A stretch of 64,000 nt of DNA from contig OZ037768.1 of NCBI GenBank assembly GCA_964035545.1, positions 6,067,241-6,131,240 of the forward strand, written 5' to 3'. Source of the DNA: Bugula neritina (Eukaryota; Bryozoa; Gymnolaemata; Cheilostomatida; Bugulidae). Every line of letters starts with the position of its first letter. Position 1 is the first letter of the stretch. Below are positions 1-12,554 of this stretch, piece by piece. Below the pieces are notes generated by a model. The model saw only the letters and a list, made by a program, of their open reading frames with translations. It was not told the origin of the DNA and ran no database searches. A program made the translations under genes and the position numbers.

Positions 1-1505
1 GCAAAGTTGTCGTGTTGCTGGTCTGTCGTTGTGTTCATTGGTCCAGGCCCAGTCTAAAATTAACAGCAGTGCACAATTTGTATATTGCATAGACAGTAGG
101 TCTATTAAAAAGAAAAGTCTATTAATTTGTAAACTTTGAATTTGAGATGTGCTGACGTTTTGTTATATAAAAATGTATTATATGTTTATAATGACAATTT
201 ATTGTGGGTATAAAGTGTAATGAGCTCCCTATCTTATCACATAAGGCAAAAATAAACCTGTCACAGCAACCCTAGTATAGATTTAGGCTATGGCCATATT
301 TTGCATGTAAGAAAAATATAATCTTTTGGTTATTATCCTAAAAACGGTATTAACAAACTTCTATTCAATAGTAGGTACTAAATTAGATAAATGCAACACA
401 TTATCACATTGCTCTTCTGAATGCATTTGCTCCATTCTTCAATTTCCATTACTGTAAATGTTAGTTACAAATTGACTGTTATAGCAAGCAGTCAGCAATT
501 TATTGCTCTTCACAAACAAGGAAGATGTTTATAGCCTTAAACTCCACAGTAGACTACTTCTCAAGTTTATTAATATTAAATAAGTGAACATTAATGTTAT
601 CATAACATATTTTAAACTTGTGAAGTGTAGGCAATGCACGCCTAATTCAAATAGCAAAATTTTTATTTCGGACCTAAATGTACCATATATACCTGTAGAG
701 TATAGAATAAAATGAAGGTAGATGTACTACTTACCAGCCTCAGTTCCAGCAAATGGTCAGTTAGAAACTCCATTTTTCATATAGGCTTACCATTCATAAA
801 ACTGAAGCTAGTTTAACTGCCATTGCTCTGCACACTAGTACAGTATATTTCCTGTAGCCATGTACTTGTGGCACTCACTGGCTGAACTAGCAAGATGAGT
901 AGAGGAGCACCATGACTATGAAAACTTTGCGTCAATCAACATACAAGTAATTTATATTGATCTTAGCTGCTAAAGGTAATAATTACATTTATAGATTTTT
1001 ACGTGTCATAACAATAGCTTCACCAAAAGCTTAAACCTCAAGGATAATCAATATATAAATAACAACATAGCTACGAGTATGATAAACACACTCAGGAGAC
1101 TTCAAATGATATTTTATTGTGAAATACGTAATAATAATTGACCAAAATAGAATGCACTGTATTATATATGCACATTGATGGTTCAATCAAGTCAACATTG
1201 TCTGCTCAATAACTGAAGAATAATTAATATGTATAAATTACTACTTACTGTCAGTATATTGTAGAGATATACACTTCAACTAGCGCTTCCATTAAATAAA
1301 TGACAACAAGAAGTGAGAAACTAGAGAGTAGCAGTGCATTTTAAAATATATAATTGTATTTTATTTATACAGTAAAAATACCTATCAACATTCAAGTACA
1401 AGTATTACAATATCAGCACCAACAACCTACTTAGATGAGGTGTTGTTTGACAAACACCTGCACACACTTGACTGTACACTTCACACTTGACATGGGGCTA
1501 CTCAA
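1..1505. other. 3' flank of METTL2 gene, no gene seen
   Basis: This is AT-rich sequence downstream of the minus-strand METTL2 gene. No exon of a recognisable protein, tRNA or clear repeat was seen. The METTL2 3' UTR should occupy its right end, with a minus-strand AATAAA at 1360-1365. Confidence 0.6.
1360..1365 (-). promoter_or_regulatory. Candidate poly(A) signal of METTL2
   Basis: Minus-strand AATAAA lies about 140 bases past the METTL2 stop codon, a normal distance for a short 3' UTR. The motif is common in AT-rich DNA, so this is only a plausible assignment. Confidence 0.4.
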
Positions 1506-4500
1506 TCAGCTGCTGCTGCTACACTTCCTATATTTACACTGAATCCAAACTCTGTACATTTTAAGCTGCCGCTGCCTGTTGACCTGCAGTCTTCTGTCAA
1601 CTAAATTGCTTTCTTCAGTCAAACCTGCCTTGGTAAGCATTTCTCTCATCTCCTCTGTAATAACAGTTGTGACAGATCAGTAAAAAAGTTACTATACACC
1701 ACTGATGAAAAGTTACGTCCCACTACCCGAACAGGACAAAGCGGAGATAGGTGATAATTGTTTAATGTTGTGGTTGTGAATTGGATTTGGTTGTTGGATA
1801 TTGTGCTCAATAGTGGGGAAAATGAGAAGTGGCCAGAAGTTCTGGTCTGAACTCCCACAAGAACTCTGTGTGATACAAACACTGCCTGCACAACTAAACT
1901 GAAAAAAAATAACCTTATTAACCATTGCTATGTTTAAAATTGTAATCTGCCTAATCAAATTTACTTTTTTGTTTTCTAATATTAGCATTTCTGTAACAGA
2001 TTTACACTCGCAGATTAAGCACACATAGTTTGGCAAACAAATTCCAACTAGCATATAGTTGAAACCCATCAGTTCAACAGTGGGCTATTTTTAGTTTCCC
2101 TCACTGAACAGTAAGAAAGTAAATCAATAATATATATTCATTTTTTTAGAAGGGGATATAACTGGTATAGGTAAATGAAGTAGATCTATTATATAGTATA
2201 ATAGGAATATAATGAGAGTACAACCGGTGTGTACGACCTATACAGAATATTATATGACACATTACTGACACCAGGTCATGTGCGACACGTGAGGACAAGT
2301 AGCCACATGTGACACAATATTCAGAGACAAACAACTATAGGCCCAGCCACACAGAGGATGTTCAAATCCTTGGACAATATCCGAGATACAGCATGAACAG
2401 GGCAACTAAGAGACTTCCATTTCGTTGAAGCTATTTTATGGCAATGAGTAGGTTACTTTTCTCAATGATGATATATCTTTATAAGCATTTATAAATGTTT
2501 ATCAGTAATTTCCAGTTTCAATTCTTATTTGAACAAAAATAATATATTTTCTGCAATAAAGGAGATAACTCTATGGTTTTAATTAGTTCTAATCAGACAA
2601 TGGCATTTGTACAAAAGTGCACCTTGCAATACAATGTTGTTTATCGCTACATTACGTTGTTCAAACAACATGCAACATGCTTCACTTTAGAATACGAGAC
2701 TAAAATTTTATAAATAATTGGATACAACATGTAATTTATTAGTGCTAATTGTTGAGTCAAAAAGATCTTTTGCTAATAATCCAAAACCTAGAAGTTTCTC
2801 AAAGTTACATTTTAGGCGTTGCAAAAAGTATGATATGTTAATACAGATGCCAATATCCAATATGCTACTAATATAAAGTATGATATCGAGAAAGACTAAA
2901 AAGTATAAAATGGTGTTGCTATTGAATATAGTTTGATATTCATATTGACTATCAAGTACAGACTAACCTTGGGTAAAGAAATAGACTCTGGTACCATCTC
3001 CTCTGGCGTAGAAATTATCACCCAAACATCGACCTGGAGATAAACCGTTCATTCTTCAAATGAATATTTTAGAACTCAGAGCAGATGGGAGGTATAGAAT
3101 ACAGAAGCTTATTACATAATGTACAAGACTAACCATTGAAAGTGCTGCACAGTTTAGTTTACCAAAGCATTTAAAAAACCTAAAAACATCAAACAGCATT
3201 CAACAATATCTAACAATATTTACTACTAAAGTCTTACTTTTTATTAAAAGGACCAAAAATTTGGTCATAAAATAAAACGACTATTTTAAGGTGAAACCCG
3301 ATGAAACTTTTATCAGTTGAAATTTTAATGCAAAACGTTCAGTTGCCCTTTTCAAGCAGAAAAAATATACATGAACATATTATCAACAAAAAATAATTAA
3401 ATCCTTGAAAGCAGAAATTAAATGCCAAATCTGCTCAACAAACAAGTAATGACACAAAATACACAACAATTTATCTACAGTCACCTGTAGTAACCACACG
3501 TAGGATCTACCAAGGGCAGACAACTGCTACCCACCAGTTTTAAAGCGTAGTTGTGCGAGGTCGTATCTACCATAATCTCTAAACAGGAGAACACCTCCCG
3601 GCTTCAACAGTCTGCTTAACCTGTTTAGCGTTTCCTGCATTCTATAAAGCAATATTAGTAGTGCACTGCAATGCTATATAACAATAAAAGCTAACATTGT
3701 AATATATCACAATTAAAATATGCATAGATGAACAGATTTTAGTAAATTGCAGTGCAAAATTTAGATTACTTAATGTTTTTGTAGTTCAAATAAATTTAAA
3801 GCAAAACGTAACTCTTAAAATCACATATAAATTGACGAGGTGAACAAGTTCTTTGAAGAAGACAACTTCAGTATTGATTATTAATTTTATAAATTAGGAG
3901 CGCAAAATTTTAACTACTATTTAACCAAATTTATATAAGACACAACTTTAGCTAGAAAATGTCCTATGAACCATAAAATTAAAAACTTTGTTTTTAAAAA
4001 GTAGCAAAAGATAAGATGCATTTTATATGCTTATTTTAAAAATTGCAACTTTCGAACATGTACACATAAAGCACATTTTTCTACATTTTTAAAAATTGTA
4101 TTGATAAAACAACATGCAGTTTTAAAAAAATGCAAAGCTAAAGTTTTGATGTTGTACAACATATGAGTAGCCTGTGAGCATAACAACATATATCTCAAAC
4201 TAGTTGACCATGGCACTAATGTCTACAGCACACACTCTTTACTCAGGATGCAGCTAGAGTTACCTCACCTGTCATGTGATATGGCACTCAACACGAATAT
4301 CATGGTGATGATATCTAATGAGTTATCAGGAAATGGCATCTTATTGGCGGTATTAGAGATATCGCATACAAACGCATGACATCTGCTTGCATCATAATCA
4401 TCGTGTTCCTATCACAAACAGAGAGCCATACAGTCACACGAGTATGTGCAATGTATAGCTCTACTTTTTATATCCCATGTGAAACAAAAAAGTTTATAAA

Positions 4501-6477
4501 AAACGTCATATTGATCCTTAAACTCAGTATCAACAAGTACCAACTAGTGCTGAGCGAGATATTTTGATAGCTAATGTATACTAAGAACCATTTGTATATG
4601 ATTTAACTTACCATACCAGTTCAGTACAACATTAATGGCAGCTTTTTGGAATATTTTTGAATTTTTAAACACAAGGAAAACATCCCGAAATTTCCCTAAT
4701 ATACTGTTTCAAATTATTATTTGTATGTAGCCAACTAATAATATAACAATGCAGCATTACTCCTTTATAACACATGTGCCTTTTTATATTACTAGCAGAG
4801 ATATAGTGTAGCCTTAGTGCAAGCATATTAACCCCCCCCCCCCTTAGTATATTACATCATACGACCATATCTACATACCTTTAGTATATCAATAGCTGTA
4901 CTGGAGAAGTCACAGCAATAAACAAACAGCCTTGGATCTCTACAAGTGAAAAGTAAATTAAAGAATTTTTGCCTCTATAACAATATAATATCAATATCAT
5001 AGCTTAAATTAGAAGAGCATTTCAATTAACACTCAACTATTGAATGTGTACTTTACTGTGCACACAGCAAATACTATCCTACTTATTTACACATGGAGAA
5101 ACAGCTACTTACTTATTGGCTTCTAAAATTGGAAAGACTGTATTTCCCACGCCACATCCTACCTACAAAGCAATGGTGTGCAGGTGAATAACTTATTAAT
5201 GGCATGAAACCATTCATAATACTTGTGTATCTATATTTATTGAAAGGTGAAACGAGATAATGTAAAGTATATAACTGTTAGTGGTATATAAAAGCCCCTT
5301 TGCCCTCACTACACAATAATATAAGTTATCTGTATGCAAGATTCAATGCAACATATTAGCCCACATACGCTACACAGTGAAGCAATATTGCGGGTAGCAG
5401 CACTACGCACCTCTAAGATTTTACGATTGGCATGGGAGCCAGGGTATTCCTTGTTAATATCCTCATCTGAAGGTTTGTCCGCAACCTTGTCAGCATCGGC
5501 ACATGTGTACAGCTCCGGGAATTCAGTAAACAGCCAGTGTCTATCCTTCAAAATGAAACATAAGCTGGTGCACATGAGAGGCGAAGTATTGCCACCTTTA
5601 CATCTACAGCATGCCCTGTGACTCCACCAAATGAATATGTGTCACACTCTAAACATGTAAAACTGAAATATTGTTTTAAAAATTGCTGCACAACGTTGAA
5701 AGTTTCATTTATCAAACTCGTGTCTCATTCAACATTTGTTACACATCATTATAAAAGCTATGATATACTTAAATTGGGATAACTTGAAGAAGCGCTAAAA
5801 AATCTCAATAGAATAGCATACACTATGTCAACTTACTTTGAAAAATCTATTTTGATGAATGCCATAAAATTTATCCCAGTAATCAGCAGCATTCTCTTCT
5901 AATTCTACTAAGAGAAAAGAATATAGCTAAAGACAGATATTCTACACAGAATATATGCTTGCTCTGTACTGACATGCACAATAAAAATATAATTTAAGTT
6001 TTAAATAAAACAATACTTTACGGAAAAACACTAAAATAGGTCATCTAAGACATATGACTAAATTTGAAAAGAGGTCAACACAAAAAAACAAGAAGACAGA
6101 ATTAGAACACTGACATTTGATGACTTACTTACAAATTCTATCTGTTGACATCATTTCAGCAGAATTGAGAGAAACCTTTTCGGCAGCCTGCATTTCTTGA
6201 TCAGCATCCCATTTCACATTGTCCCTACAATCAAAATCTCTAAAATTCATTGAATAAATATAATCAGCAACATAATAAGATTTTTAAGTACTCGCAACAA
6301 TTATAATATAAAATAATCTATGAGTCTATGAACCTGAATTTACCAACTGAAAAATCATTCAACATTTCATACTCACCAAGCATTATGTTGAAAGACATGC
6401 TTATCTTCTGTGAGAAACCGAGAACCGAATTGTGGTCTCTTTTCTTCAACATCTTCTTGTGAAGTTCCGGTTGCCAT
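1506..6477 (-). CDS. METTL2: METTL2-type tRNA N3-methylcytidine methyltransferase, 10 exons
   Basis: Exons (minus strand): 6477-6377, 6224-6133, 5907-5837, 5545-5411, 5162-5113, 4939-4879, 4408-4269, 3641-3535, 3033-2968, 1654-1506. They join in phase to 972 nt (323 aa) with GT-AG borders. Seen: an N-terminal FGSRFLT / VFQHNAWDNVKWD block (about residues 16-40), the SAM-binding motif VGCGVGN (134-140), [19 protein letters not shown] (about 193-211), [20 protein letters not shown] (228-247), [11 protein letters not shown], and DRRLQVN...[13 protein letters not shown] at the C-terminus. Family knowledge: METTL2/METTL8/METTL6 enzymes make m3C at position 32 of certain tRNAs (Thr and Arg for METTL2) using SAM; METTL2 is cytosolic and METTL8 mitochondrial. 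No presequence is obvious, so METTL2 is preferred. The start is the only ATG before the conserved N-terminal block. The ending CSSSS is unusual but does not touch the core. Confidence 0.93.
4832..4843. repeat. Poly(C) run
   Basis: Twelve consecutive C bases in a METTL2 intron, conspicuous in AT-rich DNA. On the transcribed (minus) strand it is a G run. Its length may be uncertain in the assembly. Confidence 0.8.
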
Positions 6478-7723
6478 TTACAGAAATGTCATAGGACTAA
6501 GAGTAAGAGTAGCTATAAGAGTAAGTAAAAGTGTAACTGCTCTTTTTTAGTTTTTTACTTGACTAATAAAATTAAATTAATTGGCAAATAAATTCAATTG
6601 AGGCCCAAGTTTAGTCACACTGACAGTGACACACACTCACAGTGAGTGTGACAGTCAGTGTCACTATGAGTATCAGTATGAATATCATTATGAGTATCAC
6701 TATCAGTATGACTAAGAGTAAGTAACTGACAGTTACTATTACTATTAGCACTACTGTATTACTATTAGTATTAAAGTATTACTATCAACGTTATATTAAT
6801 AGTTATACTGATACTATTACTATTAGTATAACTATAAGTATAACTATAAGTACAATTAGTATTACAGATATTGAAATAATAATAATATTAATATGAAATA
6901 TTAGTAATAGTTATTACTATTACTGTATTACTATTAGTATTTCATTTGACATTGACTTAACTACTGCTAGCTCAAGTACTATGTCTATTCTTCACATGAA
7001 TACTTCAACTTTCAATTTGTCCCAAAAGCATTATCATAATGATAGTGATAATAAATTAAAATATAATTTAAATTATAATATTATATTTAATTCTTATTAT
7101 TTTAATACTTTAACTTTCACTTTGAGTAAAAATTAAAACTATAAATCTATTACTATTAGTATTACTATTACTATTAGTATTAGTATTGAATTTGATATTC
7201 ACTTTCAGTTTCACTTCTACTTCTAGTTCTACAGTTTTAGTTTTACTCACTTATAGTTATAGTTATACTTATTGACATTGTGATTGTTAGCGTCTTATTT
7301 TTACAATAATTGCTTCAGCAGATATCACTAAAATAAAACAGTTAGTGCTATATCAACATGCATATTGATAGTTAAAACCTTTGGTTGTGATTTACAAAAT
7401 CGCCAAACAATTTCCACGTGTTAATTACATTTAATAGTACGTACGCGCTGCGACTATTATAACCATCGCTTTGTTTATTCGGAAACTTTCTTCTTTAGTT
7501 GCTAGTATAAATTAAAGTTATAAATTAAGTTATAAATCGCTCTAGTTTAAATAGTTTGATTGGAATCGCTAAATATATACGATTTCACACACGTTGGCCA
7601 ATCAACGGACGACACACATTTTTTAACACTTTATTTGTCCCCTCTATAGTCATTCATTCAATTTTAGCCACTTGGCACATTCTTTTGGATTTAGTCGTCG
7701 GGAGAAGCCTCTAGAGTTTTAAA
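6478..7723. promoter_or_regulatory. Divergent intergenic region between METTL2 and PDIA3
   Basis: METTL2 and PDIA3 start codons face away from each other across this 1.25 kb, so it must hold both promoters. Most of it (about 6605-7270) is degenerate short-period repeat. The non-repetitive stretch at 7300-7720 carries an E-box CACGTG near 7414 and a CCAAT box at 7598-7602, about 120 bases before the PDIA3 ATG. No TATA box could be assigned with confidence. Confidence 0.55.
6605..7270. repeat. Degenerate short-motif repeat (ACTATTAGTAT-like)
   Basis: This stretch mixes permuted hexamer-like units such as TACTATTAGTAT, CACTATCAGTATG and AGTGTGACAGTCAGTG. There is no fixed period and both strands look similar because the units are near-palindromic. 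The same class recurs at 7890-8310, 38220-38460 and 51780-52345. Confidence 0.75.
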
Positions 7724-10700
7724 ATGAAAGGTGTGAGTATATTTTTGTTGGCTATTGTTGCTGCTTCATATGCCAGTGATGTCTTGGAACTTACAGACTC
7801 TACATTCGAATCAGGAGTTGCAAACAAAGATATAGTTTTGGTCGAATTTTTTGCTCCATGGTAGGTTACACTTAGTGACTTACAGTTACAGGCATTACTA
7901 AAAGTAAAAGTAAAAGTAAATAAAATATTACTCATTATATTTAGTTTTACTGATTACTGCACTTACACAGACTTACAGTCACTCTAATTTTTAGTTCAAA
8001 ATTTGGCAGTAGCACTAACAGTAACAATAATACTAATACTTATACTTATAGTATTAGTTATACTAAGTCTAATACTAATAGTAATAGTCTAATACTAATA
8101 CTAATAGTAATACTAATAGTAATACCAATAGGCAATAGTAAATCAAATGTAATACTAAAAGTAAATCTAATACTCATACTGGACAGTAACTGTGGCTACA
8201 CTTTGACTTACAGTTACAGTATTGCTATTAGTATTACTATTAGTATTAGTATAGCATTAACTATAACTTTGGTATAACTGTATAACTATAAGTATTCATT
8301 TTAATATTGACTTTACTAGTCTAAATTATTTAATTATATAACTGGAACTAAAGCTGCCAATATGAATATCTCAGCTTTATTTGAACTAATAATAATATTG
8401 GCACTTGTGGTAGACTTAGTTACTAGATTTATGCAACTGCAAGTGTTTACCAATTTATAATTTAGGTGTTTTATGGGCATTATAGCCATAGGATTACTAG
8501 TACTAGCCTACTGTTGACTTTTTATAAAATTGTGCTACAACCTAGTACCTACAAGTCATTTGGAATTTATTCCAGTATCCAATTCATTTTTCGAGTGAAC
8601 TTACTGGGACTTTGAACTAACTCTAACTTTATGCTTACCTATAAGTGTAATAATCATATTATTAAAGTTTAGTTAGCTTTTATTTAAAATATAACTATTT
8701 TGTAATGATTTTGTCTGCCAGCTGCAGAGATAACAGTTGTTATTTAATTTTAAGTTAACCAAGACGAATGGTAATACTTGACTAAATAAGACTTCACTAT
8801 GTTTTTCCACCCAGCACTTTTTATACCAGCATTTTTAGACAGTTTTAACTGTACTCAATGTGACACGTAACATGCATTATAAAGTCAGAATTTTAATGTA
8901 TGATATCAAAACTGTCCAGTAAATTATAATAATTCAAGTCACTAGCTTTGGAAACTGCTTTAAAACTTTAGCTTTCCTTCTAGTTATTATGATTATATAT
9001 CAGAAAGTTATAGTGTAACAAGTTTTATCAGTAAAATATTTCTTGCTGTTTAATTGATATATTTAATTCCTAAGACCCATGCTACCAAATTCTTTTATTT
9101 TGGCTCCTCAAAAATAAAAACAGTTTTTACATGTGCAAATGAAAAGTTAATATAAATATTGTGAAGCTTTGTGCTATTTTGTGTGTTTCATTGAATGGTG
9201 ATAAAATCATTGTATATATAATTTAAAGGTGTGGTCATTGTAAAAAGTTGGCTCCAGAATATGAAAAGGCTGCCACAGCTTTGCTGTCTTCAGATCCACC
9301 TGTGCCACTTGCTAAGGTAGATCTCAAACCAATACTAGCTCAGAATAAAATCATGTTCAATATAATGCTTCAACTTTAACTGAAACTTTAACCTTGATTG
9401 TATATTAGTCTCACCCTTAATTCAATTTGTAGGTAGATTGTACTGCTAACACAGAAGTATGTGGGAAACATGGCGTATCTGGTTATCCAACACTAAAAAT
9501 ATTCAGGAACGGAGAAGTTGCTGAGGACTATAATGGACCCAGAGATGCCAGTAAATAGTTTTTAGCATTTTCTTACAAATTCTAGAATGCAATAGTTTAT
9601 GTGCAATGAATGTGCACACATGTTCATCTGATATTTTTTGCAATGTACTGGCCACATGAGGGTATGAATTTAAAATTGATCTATCATTTAGGTGGAATTG
9701 TTAAGCATATGAAGACCAAGGCTGGACCAAGTTCCAAGACCCTTGAAAATGAGGGGGATGCAGTAAAATTCCTTAATAATGCTGAAGCAGGGATTGTAGG
9801 TAAGGCATTTAAAATCGTTATGTTATCTACCTCCTACTGTTGACAGTTAAAATATCTAAAACCCCAATATTTAAGGAAGAGTGCAAGTTTAAAGTGGTTT
9901 TAATACAATTTGTGTATTTTTTCTTCATGTGGTTGAAATAACCTGCATGTTTATGGAAATTATATTTGGAACTGAATTCTTAATTTAGGGTTCTTTGGAA
10001 GTGAAGACTCTCAGCTCGCAAAGACATTCAAGAAGGTGGCCGATTCCATGGCTGAAAAGTTTAGATTTGCTCACACAACTAATGAAGAAGTTACTAAAAA
10101 ACACGGAAAAGCTGAGTAAGAAGCTGCAATTGCCTTGCTAGCGTGTCGTTATTGTCTGAAAAATGTCAACAATTGTCATGTGCAAATATTCTCGGTTTGG
10201 AGTTGTATGCCCATAGTTGTTGTAAATGCTAACTAATTTTTTAAATTACTTTTCAAATATTGAACTATTTTAATTAATGATTTGATTAAGAATTAAACTG
10301 TTACATTGTCCATTATTATCTTAATTACAGCGTGACAAACTTGTATTAGTATAAAATCCAGGTTCTATTTTTTTCTTTTTTCCTCACTGCATCAGGTTGT
10401 CGATATGATTCCCATTCCAATTTTCTGCACACATCATAAACCACTGTTCAGAGTTCATTTTACTAAAGCCTTGACTCTATTTGTTCATGTTCAAGGTGAT
10501 AATGTTGAAATTTATTGTTTGTAGCACAGTTATTATTTTCTACCCAACATCAATGCACAGCAAGTTTGAGGACAAACAGAAAGAATATGACGGTGATGCA
10601 AACATGCAGTCACTCAAGTCTTTTGTAACCAGCAATGTGTTCGGTTTGTGCGGTCACAGGACTCAAGGCAATGCTGGCGAATTTAGCCAGAAACCATTGG

Positions 10701-12213
10701 TTGTTGCGTACTATGATGTTGATTATGTTAAGAACCCCAAAGGAACCAATTACTGGCGTAACAGGTGGGTGGACATTGATAGTTAGCATCACATTTTATG
10801 AGTATATTTGGCATTGCAGTTGTATAGCGGGACTGAGTAGTTATATGAATGTAACTGGTGTATCTGCTTACAGAGTTATGAAGGTGGGAAAGAAGCTGTT
10901 GGATTCTGGCAAATCTCTCCACCTCGCCGTGTCAAATGCTGGTGAGTTCAGCCAAGAGTTATCGGAATACGGCTTATCATTCTCTGGCAATCCCGTTGTA
11001 GCTCTTAGAGACCAGAAAGACCAGAAGTTTGTTATGACTGATGATTTCAGGTTGGTTGTCATTTCTACTAGCTGAAGGTTACATGCGGTTAGCTTGTTAT
11101 AAACTTTTTTTTCATATAGCTACGTGATCAATAGCCAGTACCCTGTCTGTTTACAGTATGGATACTTTTGAGAAATTTTTGAATGACTTCCTCGATGGAA
11201 AGCTGGAGCCATATCTGAAATCAGAAGCTGTTCCAGACAACAGTGATAACGCAGTCAAGGTATAGAATGCAATTTGTCAATTATTCTCTGCTATATGGGA
11301 TGTGTTTATGAAAGTGGTTATCAACGGTGTACTTTAAAATGTATGCTGCTTACTGCATCTATTGTGGCCTAGTCTTAATTCTGTCAACTCTTTGTTAACT
11401 GTTCATCTTTATACCCATTGAGTTCTCCACCATGTGCTGTTGAGGGTGTGTAATTGCTCTTGACGCTGTAATAGTAGCACTTATTAAAATTTGTGTACCT
11501 GATTACTCATATGCCATACTTAATGACACTCATAAGACTATAAAACATCATCAATATGTACTCTTGAAATAATGCGTTGTGTTCATTGTGTCATGTAGGT
11601 CGTGGTAGCTAAGAACTTTGATGAGATTGTCAATGATCCAGAGAGGGATGTTCTTATTGAATTCTATGCCCCATGGTGTGGACACTGTAAGAACCTTGAG
11701 CCTAAGTATAATGAACTGGCTGAAAAAGTAAGTCTGTATATATTGTACATTTATAGGTGTCTGTTTTTGTGGGTCCATTGGTAAAGCAGCATGACAATTT
11801 GTATGTGTTTTTATTTAGCTTGCTGGTGAAGATGGAATTACAATTGCCAAGATGGATGCCACTGCTAATGACGTACCAGCTAACTACCAAGTCAGGGGTT
11901 TCCCAACAATATTCTTTGCGCCCAAAGGCAAGAAACAGAATCCCAAGAAATATGAGGTGCGTGTCCAAGAAAGTGTTTATATATGGTTGCACTAGTAGTC
12001 ATATAAATATATGTGTACGGTAAAAATGTTTAGTCATATCCAACAGTGTAGTAATGTGCTGGTACCTCATATTGGCTCCTAATACTCTGTCATAATCTGT
12101 TATTGTAGAGTGGACGTGAAGTCGACGACTTTGTCAAATACATTGCTGCCCAGGCCACTGATGAGCTTAAGGGATTTGATCGAAAGGGAAAAGCAAAGAA
12201 GTCTGAACTCTAA
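7724..12213 (+). CDS. PDIA3: Protein disulfide-isomerase A3 (ERp57), 11 exons
   Basis: Exons: 7724-7860, 9229-9316, 9433-9550, 9692-9799, 9989-10115, 10525-10764, 10874-11050, 11157-11259, 11599-11727, 11819-11956, 12109-12213; 1470 nt, 489 aa, all phases consistent. Seen: an N-terminal signal peptide ([17 protein letters not shown]), a first thioredoxin domain with [19 protein letters not shown], two redox-inactive middle domains (including [12 protein letters not shown] and [12 protein letters not shown]...YWRNR, typical of the b and b' domains), a second thioredoxin domain with [20 protein letters not shown], and a C-terminal KSEL. Family knowledge: a-b-b'-a' ER oxidoreductase that forms and rearranges disulfides in glycoproteins with calnexin/calreticulin; human PDIA3 is about 505 aa. 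KSEL is a plausible KDEL-class ER retrieval signal (inference). The first active-site CGHC is split by an intron inside the preceding Trp codon. Confidence 0.96.
7890..8310. repeat. Degenerate short-motif repeat in PDIA3 intron 1
   Basis: Runs of AGTAAAAGTAAA are followed by permuted TACTAATAGTAATAC units. It is the same repeat class as upstream of the gene, so exon 1 is flanked by it on both sides. Confidence 0.7.
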
Positions 12214-12548
12214 ATCATTTCTCTGCGCAGTGTGTTACCTATTCGCGAATTTCCTATATTCCATAACTTGTTTGAAGCTGTAGATTAACCTCGTAAAAAA
12301 ACAATAATCATAGTATTTACTCTTTACTCTATCTACTTCACACTATATAGGCTCTTCCATGTAATTATTAGATACCTAAATTGTATTTGTTAGAAAATCA
12401 AAGATGCTACAATTTATGTGTGCTAAAGATGTATGTAGAGATTGATTATGGAGTCTTCTTGTTTTGTATATACCTGCCGTGATGTATTCTCAGCTTCAGT
12501 TGCTACTGCAATCATTCCATGCCGTTTGCTTCTGTTTTCTGATGAATT

Positions 12549-12554
12549 AATAAA
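12549..12554 (+). promoter_or_regulatory. PDIA3 poly(A) signal
   Basis: AATAAA lies about 335 bases after the PDIA3 stop codon, followed by T-rich sequence. No better-placed signal was seen. Confidence 0.6.

Noticed and set aside
4376-4567. Plus-strand 63-codon frame near METTL2 exon 7
   Set aside because: It overlaps the antisense of a real METTL2 exon and has no recognisable product.
5309-5621. Plus-strand 95-codon frame opposite METTL2 exon 4
   Set aside because: It is the shadow of the real minus-strand exon, which continues in phase into its neighbours.
7592-7616. ER stress response element (CCAAT-N9-CCACG) upstream of PDIA3
   Set aside because: A CCAAT box is present, but the CCACG half is not at the required spacing.
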